Below are positions 40,173 to 49,849 of a stretch of 64,000 nt of DNA, in pieces. Each line of letters begins with the position of its first letter. Positions within the stretch are counted from its first letter, which is position 1. Origin of the DNA: Flexithrix dorotheae DSM 6795 (GTDB lineage Bacteria; Bacteroidota; Bacteroidia; Cytophagales; Flammeovirgaceae); contig NZ_KB903443.1 in NCBI RefSeq assembly GCF_000379765.1, positions 558,882-622,881 of the forward strand. The letters are read 5' to 3'. The translations under genes and the position numbers were made by a program. Below the pieces are notes generated by a model. It ran no database searches and had not been told where the DNA came from. It worked only from the letters and a program-made list of their open reading frames with translations.

Positions 40173-41747
40173 TTACTTTTGTTCCAGATCTTTGTTATAA
40201 TACCCTCCTCTGTTTTCTTGTCGTTTAATAGATTGCTCAATTATCAGATAGGCCACTGTCACCAGGTTTCGCAATTCACAAAGTTGCGGTGACAAAGTAG
40301 AATTTTCGTAAAGCTTTTTGGTTTCCTTATAAATGAAATGGAGCTTTTGTCTGGCTAATTCCAATCTCTCATCGGATCGGACAATTCCTACCAGGTCACT
40401 CATTAAAGTCTGAAGTTCCTTTCTGGTATGGGTAATAAGAATCATCTCCTTCGGTTCCATCGTGCCTTCTGCATTCCATTCATTTATTTCTTCGGGCTCC
40501 TCAATCGATTCTACCTTTTTTATTCCATCCTTATAACAGGTATGTGCATAAACCAATGCTTCAAGTAAAGAATTGGAAGCCAGTCGATTGGCACCATGTA
40601 AACCCGTGTGTGTACATTCTCCACAAGCATATAAATTGCCCACACTTGTTCTGCCTTTTAAATCTACTTTTATACCTCCACACAGGTAATGCGCTGCAGG
40701 GACAACGGGAATCATATTTTTTTCCGCATAAATTCCCAAACTGGCACATTTGTCATAGATATTTGGAAAATGTTGCCTGAAAGCTTCTTTATCCAAATGC
40801 CGGCAATCAAGATAAACAAAATCATCCCCGCTTATTTTCAATTCCGAATCAATGGCTCTTGCCACAATATCCCTTGAAGCCAGCTCTTCTCTTTCATCGT
40901 ATTTATACATAAAAGGCTCACCAGATTTGGTTTTAAGTTTAGCCCCAAATCCTCTTACAGCTTCTGAAATTAGGAAAGAAGGTGTCTCTCCAGGATTGTA
41001 TAAAGCCGTAGGATGAAACTGGATAAATTCCATATTCTGGATGAAAGCTTTGGCTCGATAAGCCATAGCAATTCCATCCCCGGTAGCTACAACAGGGTTT
41101 GTCGTGTTTCTGTAAACATGACCAATCCCTCCACTTGCCAGAAGCGTAACTTTTGCCAGAATTTTCTCTATTTGTCTGGTTTTATGATTCAACACATAAG
41201 CACCATAACAATTAATTTCCTGATTTTTAGGTTGGACCGGATTTTTGAAATGGTGTTCCGTAATCAGGTCAATGGCAAAATGGTAGGATAGCACCTCTAT
41301 ATTGGGCATGGCATTAATTTGCCGGATCAGTTTTCTGGACATTTCCAGCCCCGTAATATCCTTGTGATGGGCGATCCTGTTTACGGAATGTCCTCCTTCC
41401 CTTCCCAAATCATATTCACCAGTAGACTGCTTGTCAAATTCTGCTCCCCAATCAATAATTTCCCAAAATCTCTTTGGCCCCTTTTTTACCACCATTTTCA
41501 CCACTTCCTTATCACAAAGGCCATCTCCGGCAATCAAGGTATCTTTAATATGTTTTTTAAATGAATCTTCATCCTGGTCAATTACCACTGCAATTCCTCC
41601 CTGAGCATATTTCGTATTGGACTCCCCCTCCTCTGCTTTGGTAACAATAGTAATTTTTGACTGGGGAAGTTTTTTTGCCACTTTTAGGGCATAGGTTAAC
41701 CCTGCCAACCCAGAGCCTATTACTAAAAAATCTGTATCAAATTTCAT
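40173..41747 (-). CDS. nadB: L-aspartate oxidase
   Basis: The protein is 524 residues. The FAD-binding start is DFLVIGSGLAGLTYALK (6-22), with TKAEEGESNTKYAQGGIA typical of NadB. Later segments QFHPTALYNPGE, VPAAHYLCGGIKVD and HGANRLASNSLLEALV belong to the succinate dehydrogenase/NadB flavoprotein family. It oxidises L-aspartate to iminoaspartate, the first step of de novo NAD synthesis, with oxygen or fumarate as acceptor. It lies 70 bp after nadA in the same direction. The third gene of the pathway, nadC, is not visible here. Confidence 0.95.
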   Translation of the reverse strand: MKFDTDFLVIGSGLAGLTYALKVAKKLPQSKITIVTKAEEGESNTKYAQGGIAVVIDQDEDSFKKHIKDTLIAGDGLCDKEVVKMVVKKGPKRFWEIIDWGAEFDKQSTGEYDLGREGGHSVNRIAHHKDITGLEMSRKLIRQINAMPNIEVLSYHFAIDLITEHHFKNPVQPKNQEINCYGAYVLNHKTRQIEKILAKVTLLASGGIGHVYRNTTNPVVATGDGIAMAYRAKAFIQNMEFIQFHPTALYNPGETPSFLISEAVRGFGAKLKTKSGEPFMYKYDEREELASRDIVARAIDSELKISGDDFVYLDCRHLDKEAFRQHFPNIYDKCASLGIYAEKNMIPVVPAAHYLCGGIKVDLKGRTSVGNLYACGECTHTGLHGANRLASNSLLEALVYAHTCYKDGIKKVESIEEPEEINEWNAEGTMEPKEMILITHTRKELQTLMSDLVGIVRSDERLELARQKLHFIYKETKKLYENSTLSPQLCELRNLVTVAYLIIEQSIKRQENRGGYYNKDLEQK

Positions 41748-41817
41748 CAGTCTCCTTTCATTTCGTTAAAAGAGCAATACCGGCCGGCATTCGTAAACAG
41801 GTATTTCCCTCATTGAG

Positions 41818-42816
41818 TTAAGAAATTTCCAACATTCTTTCTATTGGTTTTCTTCCCTCTTCAATTACTCTTTGTGATAAATTAATTTCAGGAGATCCGT
41901 ATTTCATACATAAATATAGCTTTTCAAGTGTATTTTGTTTCATGAATGCACACTCACTACAGGCACAAGTGTTGTCTTCATTACTAGGAGCAGGAATAAG
42001 TGTTTTTTCGGGCACTTCTTTCATCATTTGATGAAGAATACCAGCTTCTGTGGCTACAATAAATTCCTCTCCTTCATCTTCTTTTACAAACTTTAATAAT
42101 TGAGCTGTTGAACCGATAAATTGAGCAGTTTTCAATAAAGGTTCTTCAGATTCGGGATGAGCTATAATTTTCGCTTTAGGGTGCTTGTTGTGTAATTCTA
42201 TTAGCTTGTCCACAGAAAAAGCCTCATGGACAATACAGGAACCTTCCCATAAAACCATATCTCTTCCGGTTTTTTTGATGAGGTATTTACCTAAATTTTT
42301 ATCCGGTGCAAAAATGATAGGCTGATCTTTGGGAACAGATTCAATAATTTTTACTGCGTTGGATGAGGTACAGGTAATATCACTCATCGTTTTGATATCT
42401 GCAGAGCAATTGATATAAGTAATTACAATGTGATCAGGGTGTTGATCGATAAACTTTTTGAACTCAGTGGGAGGACAAGAATCCGCTAAGGAACAACCCG
42501 CCTTAAGATCGGGTAATAATACAGTTTTCTCAGGATTAATGATTTTTGCAGTTTCTGCCATGAAATGAACTCCTGCAAAAACAATCACATCAGCATCGGT
42601 TTCAGCAGCTTTTTTGGCCAATGCCAGGCTATCACCCAAATAATCGGAAATATCCTGAATAACAGGCTCCTGATAATAATGAGCCAGAATTACAGCATTT
42701 TTTTCCTTTTTTAATTTTTGGATTTCAGCGATTAAATCCAGTGAGGGATCCACTTTAAGGTTGAGGTATCCGATCTGGTCTAACTTTTTCTTAGCTTCTT
42801 TTATATTTGGTGCCAT
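41818..42816 (-). CDS. nadA: Quinolinate synthase A
   Basis: The protein is 332 residues. It starts its core at [23 protein letters not shown], typical of NadA. The expected [4Fe-4S] ligands can be placed at C107 ([10 protein letters not shown]), C193 ([11 protein letters not shown]) and one of C283, C285 or C288 in [10 protein letters not shown]. It condenses iminoaspartate with dihydroxyacetone phosphate to quinolinate in the cytoplasm. It is the first gene of a nadA-nadB unit with a TAGGTTTG -7 box 25 bp upstream of the start codon. Confidence 0.95.
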   Translation of the reverse strand: MAPNIKEAKKKLDQIGYLNLKVDPSLDLIAEIQKLKKEKNAVILAHYYQEPVIQDISDYLGDSLALAKKAAETDADVIVFAGVHFMAETAKIINPEKTVLLPDLKAGCSLADSCPPTEFKKFIDQHPDHIVITYINCSADIKTMSDITCTSSNAVKIIESVPKDQPIIFAPDKNLGKYLIKKTGRDMVLWEGSCIVHEAFSVDKLIELHNKHPKAKIIAHPESEEPLLKTAQFIGSTAQLLKFVKEDEGEEFIVATEAGILHQMMKEVPEKTLIPAPSNEDNTCACSECAFMKQNTLEKLYLCMKYGSPEINLSQRVIEEGRKPIERMLEIS

Positions 42817-42840
42817 AATTAGTTTTTGCCCTTTTTATCA

Positions 42841-42848
42841 CAAACCTA
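42841..42848 (-). promoter_or_regulatory. Promoter -7 box TAGGTTTG of nadA
   Basis: TAGGTTTG on the minus strand matches TAnnTTTG exactly, 25 bp upstream of the nadA start. A clear -33 TTG at normal spacing is not visible. Confidence 0.45.
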
Positions 42849-43115
42849 AAGAATGATTATATCGATTAAATAAACAATTATTTGTGCATTAAGTTTCTTA
42901 GAATTTCATCTCCTCTTTAGGAAAAGGATTTAATAAAATAGCATTTTCCCCTTCCTAAAAATTACGCAAATATTACACATCCATTAAATAAACTAAAATA
43001 ATAAAAGGATTTTCTTAAATAAGCAGCAAAACTTTAGGAAATTGAATAGTCCGGTCCTCTGTTTTGGCAGTATAAATATTGACAAGGTATAAAAAATAAA
43101 TAGCTAAAAAACTTC

Positions 43116-44099
43116 ATGAAACAACAGATAAATCAATTTGCCCTATTCCTATTTACAATCCTGATTTCTATTTCCTGTACCAATGAGCAAAAAGAAAGTG
43201 GCGATACAGATCAGCCTGCAAACTGGGCAGAAAAACTAGGGTTTCCTAAAGGGAAAAAAGTGATCATTTTACATGCTGATGATGCTGGTATGTGTGAGGA
43301 AGCTAATATTGCTACTTTTCAACAATTGGAAACTGATGTAATTCAATCAGCAGCCGGAATGCCTCCATGTCCAAAGTTTGAAGAGTTTATTGATTGGGCC
43401 AAATCGCATCCTGAGGAAGATTTGGGATTACATTTAACCTTAACCAGTGAATGGAAAACCTACCGATGGCATTCTGTAGAAGATACTGCAGAAGTACCAG
43501 GGCTGATTGATCCCGAAAGAAAATTATGGAGAGAAGTTCCTGATGTGGTTAGACATGCTTCGGCAAAAGAAGTAGAAAAGGAAATAAGAGCTCAAATTGA
43601 AAAAAGTATCGCCTTAGGGTACAGACCAGATCATATTGACACTCATATGGGTACGCTTTACGCGCATCCAGAATATATAGAAGTTTTCTTTAGGGTGGCT
43701 GAAGAATACAAAATACCTGCTAACGTCATAGATTTATCGGACAGTGCAGTAGTTGAAAAATTTAGAGCCGTGGGTTATCCTATAAATGACGATGTAATTC
43801 GATATGCAGAAAATTATAGTCTGCCTAAAATTGACAATTTTACCAGTGCCCCTAATGCCAAAACTTATGAAGAAAAAATCCAGAAATTCAAGGATTTGAT
43901 TCTATCACTCAAACCGGGCATTACAGAAATTATCTTCCATCCTTCTGTGGAAACAGAAAATCTGAAAACCATTACCAACTCCTGGCAACAAAGAGTTTGG
44001 GAAGCCAAAATGTTTTCAGATCCCGACCTTATAAAATTCTTTGAACAAGAAGGTATCCTTTTCACAAATTGGAAGGAAATCATGGAGAGGTTTAAATAA
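43116..44099 (+). CDS. ChbG/YdjC family carbohydrate deacetylase, lipoprotein
   Basis: The protein is 327 residues. A lipoprotein signal ends at C21 (ISISCTNEQ). The metal-binding motif of the ChbG/HpnK family is visible as LHADDAGMCEEANIA (D55, D56). A later HIDTHMGTLYAHPE supplies His ligands, and LGLHLTLTSEW is a family segment. ChbG removes an acetyl group from chitooligosaccharides in the cytoplasm, but this version is tethered outside it. It might act on N-acetylated sugars or another envelope substrate (inference). It has 299 bp of spacer in front and 532 bp behind, so it is probably monocistronic. Confidence 0.85.
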   Translation: MKQQINQFALFLFTILISISCTNEQKESGDTDQPANWAEKLGFPKGKKVIILHADDAGMCEEANIATFQQLETDVIQSAAGMPPCPKFEEFIDWAKSHPEEDLGLHLTLTSEWKTYRWHSVEDTAEVPGLIDPERKLWREVPDVVRHASAKEVEKEIRAQIEKSIALGYRPDHIDTHMGTLYAHPEYIEVFFRVAEEYKIPANVIDLSDSAVVEKFRAVGYPINDDVIRYAENYSLPKIDNFTSAPNAKTYEEKIQKFKDLILSLKPGITEIIFHPSVETENLKTITNSWQQRVWEAKMFSDPDLIKFFEQEGILFTNWKEIMERFK

Positions 44100-44631
44100 T
44101 TCTTCAAGAATCCTGCTTAATCCAAATTTATTTTTTTAGTTAACATTCATTAACCACAAAATATTTATCTTAAAAAAAATCCCATCTAAATTGCGTAAAA
44201 ACCAACCATTTATTTAATTTAATGGTGCAGATTTTTATTCTGCGCTTATAAATAAACAGGAAACTAAATAACTTAGTGGGACTAGCAAGAGATAAGTGAA
44301 TTATCTTAGGATGTTATCAAAAGCTTACTAACATCTCTTATTTAATGCCTGTCACAATAGGATAAAAGAATTAATCTAAGTTTAACAAAGTGTAATTTGT
44401 TGTTCAACAAAATTAAAAAATTGTTGAAGTTTGAATTGCTGGAGGGACAAACCAATCTATCAATTCAGAAAACTAATATAAACCCTTTTAAAGTCAGGAC
44501 TATTCGGAATAATCAATTGCCATATCAAAGATGATAGACACTATTTCTTTATATACAGTTGGCTATTTCTTCAAAAGTTTTCCTAAGACTTAACTACTCA
44601 ATAGGAGCTTATTAATTTAACAAATCACAAA
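44100..44631. other. AT-rich intergenic region
   Basis: The 532-bp region shows no open frame of protein-like character, no clear hairpin with a T-run and no consensus promoter. I see nothing in it that I can assign. Confidence 0.5.
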
Positions 44632-47600
44632 ATGGGAAGAAAATTACTGTTACTATTTGCCTTTACTAATTATATTAGCTTGTACTTGTCTTATGGTCAT
44701 TCCAAAATGGATGCAAAGATTATTTTCAAAGCCAATTCAAGGTATTTATTACCCAATGATTTCAAAGATGAGTTAGTTACTTCAGGATTACAGCAACCAA
44801 CTGATTTAAAATTCCTGCCCAACGGAAAAGCTTTAATTAGCCAAAAAGACGGGAAAATATTCCTTTGCGATCCATATGCAAGTACTCCGGAACTTTCCTT
44901 GTTTTTAACTATTCCAAATCTTAATACAGAGTTTGAAAGAGGATTGTTGACAATGTGTCTTGATCCTGATTTCACTTCAAATAATTATTTTTATGTATAT
45001 CACTCTACAAACGATGGAAGATTGAGACTTTCTAGATTTACTGCCTCAGGAAACTCTTCCAATATATCTTCTGAATTTATTATCTGGCAAACCCATGCCA
45101 ATTATATCAATTTTGGAAAAAACCTTTACCATTTGGGGGGAGCATTAGCCATTTCAAAAGCAGGAGAGATTTTTTTAGTTATAGGTGATTTACAAGAAAT
45201 AGAAAAAGTGCAGGACCTCCAAAAATTTCATGGAAAGTTATTAAGGCTCAATAAAGATGGAAGCATTCCAAATGACAATCCTTTTTATAATGGTGGGGCT
45301 GCCAGTGGTCCCAATGGAGAGTTATCCGAAATATACGCATGGGGATTAAGAAACCCTTTTAAAGCTTCTTATGATGAAGTAAGCAAAAAGTTTATTATGG
45401 GTGAAGTTGGAGGAAATAATCATGAAAAATCCTGGGAAAATTTAAGGTATGGTGTAAAAGGAGCAAATTATGGATGGCCTGAATGCGGAGACGAAAACAG
45501 AGATAGTGATGGAAATTGCAATGGCCCAAATTTTGTAGATCCAATATATGCTTACAAACACAAACCTAACAGGGGAAATTCTATAACCGGTGGGTTTGTA
45601 TACAGAGGAGGAAATTTCCCTGCAGAGTATCAAGGGGCTTACTTTCTCGCAGATTATGCTCAAAGTTGGATTCGTTATCTGAAAATGGATAACAATCTGA
45701 ATATTACTTCCCTAGGTACAGGTGAAAGTAGAATGGAAGAATTTGTCTCTCCTTCAGGAACATTTGGAATGGTAGATATTGAACAAGGCCCAAAAGGAGA
45801 AATTTTTTACCTGATGTTCAATAAAGGAGCCCAGAATACTGGACAACTCCGGAAAATATATTATACAAATGGAAATATTGCCCCGCCAGTAATTACAAAA
45901 GCCCTTGTAGATAAAACAAAAGGGGAAACACCCCTTACGGTAAATTTTAACGGGGAAGCACAATATCTGGGCAGTCAGACTTTGACTTATAACTGGGACT
46001 TTGGTGATGGGACCAAATCAGGATCTCCTGTAATAGCTCACACCTATACCAAATCCGGAACTTATAAAGCTCGATTTAGTGTAATAATTCCCGGAATTAC
46101 TGTACAAAGTGAAGAAATAACCATTCAGGTGGGTGAACCCCCGGTAGTGACCATTAATTCGCCTATAAATAATAGTAAATTTATTGCGAGTCAAAAGATT
46201 ATCCTAGATGGAGATGCAACCGATGATGGATTACTTTCTGAAAATGATTTTGTATGGTATGTTGATTTTCTTCATGATGACCATACACATCCATTTATCA
46301 ATGGAATTTCAGGTAAAAAAGCGGAATTTACGATCCCATCCAGCGGGCATAGTTTTGAAAGTGAAACGGGTTTCATTGTTAAATTGACAGTGAAGGATGC
46401 CGATAATCTTTCAACCGTTGAAGCCGATACTATTTATCCAACAAAAACTATATTAACTTTTGAAACTCAGCCATCCGGACTTAAAATTCACCTGGATGGA
46501 GCACCAAAACAAACACCTCATGTTCATGATGAACTTGTTGGTTTTACTAGTCAGATTGATGTGATTTCTCCACAAACCTTAAATGGAAAAACCTATAAAT
46601 TTACAGGATGGTCTGATGGTAAATCCAAGAACCATATGATTACCAACCCGGCTCAGGATAGTAACCTTATTGCCTATTTTGAGGAAGTGGCCCCACCTCC
46701 ATCTACAATTTATGAAGCAGAAGATAATTATACAATTGCTGCAGAAACAGGAAAGTATAAAATCAATAAGATATATGGCAAAATTTTAAGTCAGGAAACA
46801 GGTGTATCCATTTTTGATAAAGGAGATAAAATTAATATTAAACTAAATAATGTAAGTGGTTCAAAGTATCAGGTAAAAGTCAGATTAAGATCAGGACACA
46901 ATGGTAATCCAATAGCTTATTGGCCAGATGGATATGAATTTACCCTTGATGGAGAGCCTTTAAGTATGCTGGGAGATAACGCAAGTTTATCAGCATTTTC
47001 AGGGGAACTAGGAGGGTTCTATTTGGGAACTATGAATTCTGTCCCTCCAGTTGAATTGGCCTCAGGAGATTATATATTAACTATAACAGCCAAAAGTAAT
47101 TGGCAATGGATAGATTATGTAGAACTTGTGAATATCGGACCAGTGGCAAAGAAAGATCCAACAGCGGATGCAGGTCCGGATTTAAATATTAGTTTACCAA
47201 CCGATCAGGTAACCATTACCGGAAAAGGACTTGATCCAGATGGAGGAACTGTAAAATTTGCATGGTCACAAATTTCAGGGCCAAATAATGCCACACTAAT
47301 CGGGAAAAATGCAAGTCTAGTAGTTGCTAGTAATCTCTACGAAGGCACCTATAAATTCAAGTTAATGGTAGAAGATGACGAGGGTACAACAGCTTATGAC
47401 TCAATGATGGTGGTAGTAACCCCCCCTATGAATATTAAGCCAATAGTGGATGCCGGACTGGACAGGACTATTGTTTTACCTAAAGATTCTGTTATGCTAA
47501 GTGGTTCAGGAAGTGATCCAGATGGAGGTGATGTCGCCTTTTTATGGAAACAGGTTAGTGGTCCTTCACAGTTGCAACTTTCGGGATTGGAGTTAGCTAA

Positions 47601-49674
47601 GTTAAATGTCAAAGGCCTTCAGGAAGGGATATATACTTTTAGCCTGACGGTAACTGATGATGAATTATCCTCGGAAGTGGATTTCGTAACTATTAAAGTT
47701 TTACCAAAACCCAATACTAATAAAGATCCTATTGTTGATGCAGGAATTGATAGAACTATTGTTGCCCCTAAGGATACAGTAGTGTTACTTGGTGCTGGCA
47801 GCGATCCTGATGGAGGTAGTGTAACCTATAGCTGGAAACAGGTAGAGGGTCCTTCTCAGGCGGTGCTTTCTGAAACTGATAAATCCTTTTTAAGGGTAAG
47901 TGGTTTGGTGGAGGGCGTTTATAAATTGAGTCTGAAGGTAACAGATGATGAATTATCTTTGGCAGAAGATTTTGTTACAATTACGGTATTACCAAAACCC
48001 AATACTAATAAAAATCCAATTGTTGATGCAGGACCTGATAAAGAAATTACCCTCCCCAATAACTATGTTGCTCTTCCGGGAAATGGATATGATCCGGATG
48101 GAGGCCAAGTTACCTTTTTGTGGAGCCAGGTTTCTGGCCCCAGTTCACCAGTTTTACAATATAAAACTACTAGTGAATTAAGGATTAATGGCTTGGTGGA
48201 AGGTTTATATAAATTCAAATTAAAAGTAACTGATGATGAAAATGTAGCTGTAGAAGATGAAGTTCAGATAATTGTAAAACCAGAAATTAAGGGTGGGGAT
48301 GTAATTCAGGGGATTACTTTAATTAATGCTTCAAGTAATCAGTCAATTGGTATTTATGATCCGATAACCAATGGTGGTGAAATTAATATTGCCAAATTAC
48401 CACATACTAACCTCAATATTAAAGCTCAGACTACTAAAAAGGTTGGAAGCATCAGTTTTATCCTCACTGCTGTTTCTGGTGGAGGGAAAAATCATACTCA
48501 AACTGAGAGTGTGGAGCCCTACGCTTTATTTGGGGATAGTGGTGGAAATTATAATGAATGGGGTTCAGGATCACCCAAGGCCGGTTTTCATTACAGTCTT
48601 TTAATAAAAGCTTTTGATCAACCCGGGGGTAAAGGAAATCTACTGGAAGAATTAACCATTAACTTTTCTTTTATAGATGAAAGTCTTCCTCCTGTAAAAA
48701 AAGATCCGATTGCCAATGCAGGAGCTGATCAAATATTGACCTTACCTTCAAACAGCATCAGCTTATTTGGAGATGGAAATGACCCTGATGGAGGATCGGT
48801 GACTTTTAAATGGACACAAATAAGTGGTCCAAATAATTCCACCATGGAGGGTGAAAATACTAAGATTCTAAAAATCAGTAATTTAGTTGAAGGCAGTTAT
48901 ACCTATAAGCTAGAAGTGAAGGACGATGAGGGAATGGTAAAAGATGATAATGTAACCGTTACAGTAAAACCAGAACCTACCAGTGGTGGTTCAGGCGTGA
49001 TTGAAAGTATTTCTTTAATAAACGCTGATCTAAATATACCAATAACGTTTTACAATCCTATTTCTAAAAATGGTATAATTGATTTAAGCAAATTATCTAC
49101 CCAAAATTTGAATATCAGAACCAATACTATAGGGGAAAATATTGGAAGTGTAAAATTTGAGCTCCAGGGTTTTGGCGGTGCTGCAAATCATAGTAAAACC
49201 GAAGGAATGGCACCTTATGCTTTATTCGGGGACAATGGTGGAAATTATGCTAACTGGCCTCCTTCAACTCCAAAGGATGGATATAGTTATAATTTAACTG
49301 TTAAGGCTTATGATAAAGGTGGAGCTCAGGGAAATGTAATTGGAGAATATAATATTTCTTTCTCATTCAATAATGGAAGTGCATCTGCCAGATATAGTAT
49401 TTCAGATGATATGTATTTATTAGAGGAAGGGATTGACCTTTATCCGAATCCTACCTCAGGGGAATTAAATCTTAAATTGGAAGTTTTGGAAAATGACAAA
49501 GTGGAGCTGTTGATTTTCAATGCTCTGGGTCAGCAGGTTTTCAAAAATAGCTATTTCGGAAGTATTCAAACCAAATTTAATCTGAAGGATTTTGGAGCAG
49601 AAAAAGGCATATATATAACAAAGGTTCTTAAAAATGGAGCATTCCTGAGAAGCCTGAAAATTGTTTTAGATTAA
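44632..49674 (+). CDS. Giant T9SS-secreted protein: PQQ-type sugar dehydrogenase domain plus PKD repeats
   Basis: The protein is 1680 residues: signal peptide (about 1-25); a six-bladed sugar-dehydrogenase/sorbosone-type propeller (about 45-420; GLQQPTDLKFLPNGKALIS, GLRNPF, GANYGWPECG); a PKD domain (about 421-505; YNWDFGDG); an Ig-like domain (505-610); a short repeat (610-690); a carbohydrate-binding domain (about 693-835; YEAEDNYTIAAETG). Then come five PKD-like repeats starting xPIxDAGxD at about 841, 936, 1031, 1127 and 1357. Two copies of another module (VIQGITLINAS near 1223, VIESISLINAD near 1455) follow the fourth and fifth, and a T9SS sorting domain ends it (about 1600-1680; YPNPTSGELN). 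It is probably surface-anchored and oxidises or binds sugars. The cofactor is uncertain. Confidence 0.88.
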   Translation: MGRKLLLLFAFTNYISLYLSYGHSKMDAKIIFKANSRYLLPNDFKDELVTSGLQQPTDLKFLPNGKALISQKDGKIFLCDPYASTPELSLFLTIPNLNTEFERGLLTMCLDPDFTSNNYFYVYHSTNDGRLRLSRFTASGNSSNISSEFIIWQTHANYINFGKNLYHLGGALAISKAGEIFLVIGDLQEIEKVQDLQKFHGKLLRLNKDGSIPNDNPFYNGGAASGPNGELSEIYAWGLRNPFKASYDEVSKKFIMGEVGGNNHEKSWENLRYGVKGANYGWPECGDENRDSDGNCNGPNFVDPIYAYKHKPNRGNSITGGFVYRGGNFPAEYQGAYFLADYAQSWIRYLKMDNNLNITSLGTGESRMEEFVSPSGTFGMVDIEQGPKGEIFYLMFNKGAQNTGQLRKIYYTNGNIAPPVITKALVDKTKGETPLTVNFNGEAQYLGSQTLTYNWDFGDGTKSGSPVIAHTYTKSGTYKARFSVIIPGITVQSEEITIQVGEPPVVTINSPINNSKFIASQKIILDGDATDDGLLSENDFVWYVDFLHDDHTHPFINGISGKKAEFTIPSSGHSFESETGFIVKLTVKDADNLSTVEADTIYPTKTILTFETQPSGLKIHLDGAPKQTPHVHDELVGFTSQIDVISPQTLNGKTYKFTGWSDGKSKNHMITNPAQDSNLIAYFEEVAPPPSTIYEAEDNYTIAAETGKYKINKIYGKILSQETGVSIFDKGDKINIKLNNVSGSKYQVKVRLRSGHNGNPIAYWPDGYEFTLDGEPLSMLGDNASLSAFSGELGGFYLGTMNSVPPVELASGDYILTITAKSNWQWIDYVELVNIGPVAKKDPTADAGPDLNISLPTDQVTITGKGLDPDGGTVKFAWSQISGPNNATLIGKNASLVVASNLYEGTYKFKLMVEDDEGTTAYDSMMVVVTPPMNIKPIVDAGLDRTIVLPKDSVMLSGSGSDPDGGDVAFLWKQVSGPSQLQLSGLELAKLNVKGLQEGIYTFSLTVTDDELSSEVDFVTIKVLPKPNTNKDPIVDAGIDRTIVAPKDTVVLLGAGSDPDGGSVTYSWKQVEGPSQAVLSETDKSFLRVSGLVEGVYKLSLKVTDDELSLAEDFVTITVLPKPNTNKNPIVDAGPDKEITLPNNYVALPGNGYDPDGGQVTFLWSQVSGPSSPVLQYKTTSELRINGLVEGLYKFKLKVTDDENVAVEDEVQIIVKPEIKGGDVIQGITLINASSNQSIGIYDPITNGGEINIAKLPHTNLNIKAQTTKKVGSISFILTAVSGGGKNHTQTESVEPYALFGDSGGNYNEWGSGSPKAGFHYSLLIKAFDQPGGKGNLLEELTINFSFIDESLPPVKKDPIANAGADQILTLPSNSISLFGDGNDPDGGSVTFKWTQISGPNNSTMEGENTKILKISNLVEGSYTYKLEVKDDEGMVKDDNVTVTVKPEPTSGGSGVIESISLINADLNIPITFYNPISKNGIIDLSKLSTQNLNIRTNTIGENIGSVKFELQGFGGAANHSKTEGMAPYALFGDNGGNYANWPPSTPKDGYSYNLTVKAYDKGGAQGNVIGEYNISFSFNNGSASARYSISDDMYLLEEGIDLYPNPTSGELNLKLEVLENDKVELLIFNALGQQVFKNSYFGSIQTKFNLKDFGAEKGIYITKVLKNGAFLRSLKIVLD
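47701..48033 (+). repeat. Near-identical DNA repeat inside the PKD array
   Basis: The 45 bases at 47701-47745 recur at 47989-48033 with only a few changes, 24 of them identical in a row. The period is 288 bp (96 codons), the length of one PKD-like unit, which indicates recent unit duplication or gene conversion within the array. Confidence 0.8.
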
Positions 49675-49699
49675 AAAACAACTGAAAACTTTGGCACTA

Positions 49700-49737
49700 A
49701 AAAATCAGTGGATAAATCGTATTATCCACTGATTTTT
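49700..49737 (+). terminator. Strong hairpin terminator after the giant secreted protein gene
   Basis: A 16-bp perfect stem pairs 49700-49715 with 49722-49737 around a 6-nt loop, beginning with five A and ending with five T. It lies 25 bp after the stop codon. Confidence 0.93.
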
Positions 49738-49849
49738 CTAATTCAATTAGATAGATGATAAAAAATCAACAAGAAATACAATAATTCTTTTTAAGATTCT
49801 CCACATATATAGATATTTGTTGAAATTTTTAAAACCGGAGTAGATATTT

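Noticed and set aside
42916-42959. Inverted repeat TTTAGGAA/TTCCTAAA upstream of nadA
   Set aside because: Only 8 bp with a 28-nt loop in AT-rich sequence; neither terminator nor recognisable NAD-type riboswitch features follow.
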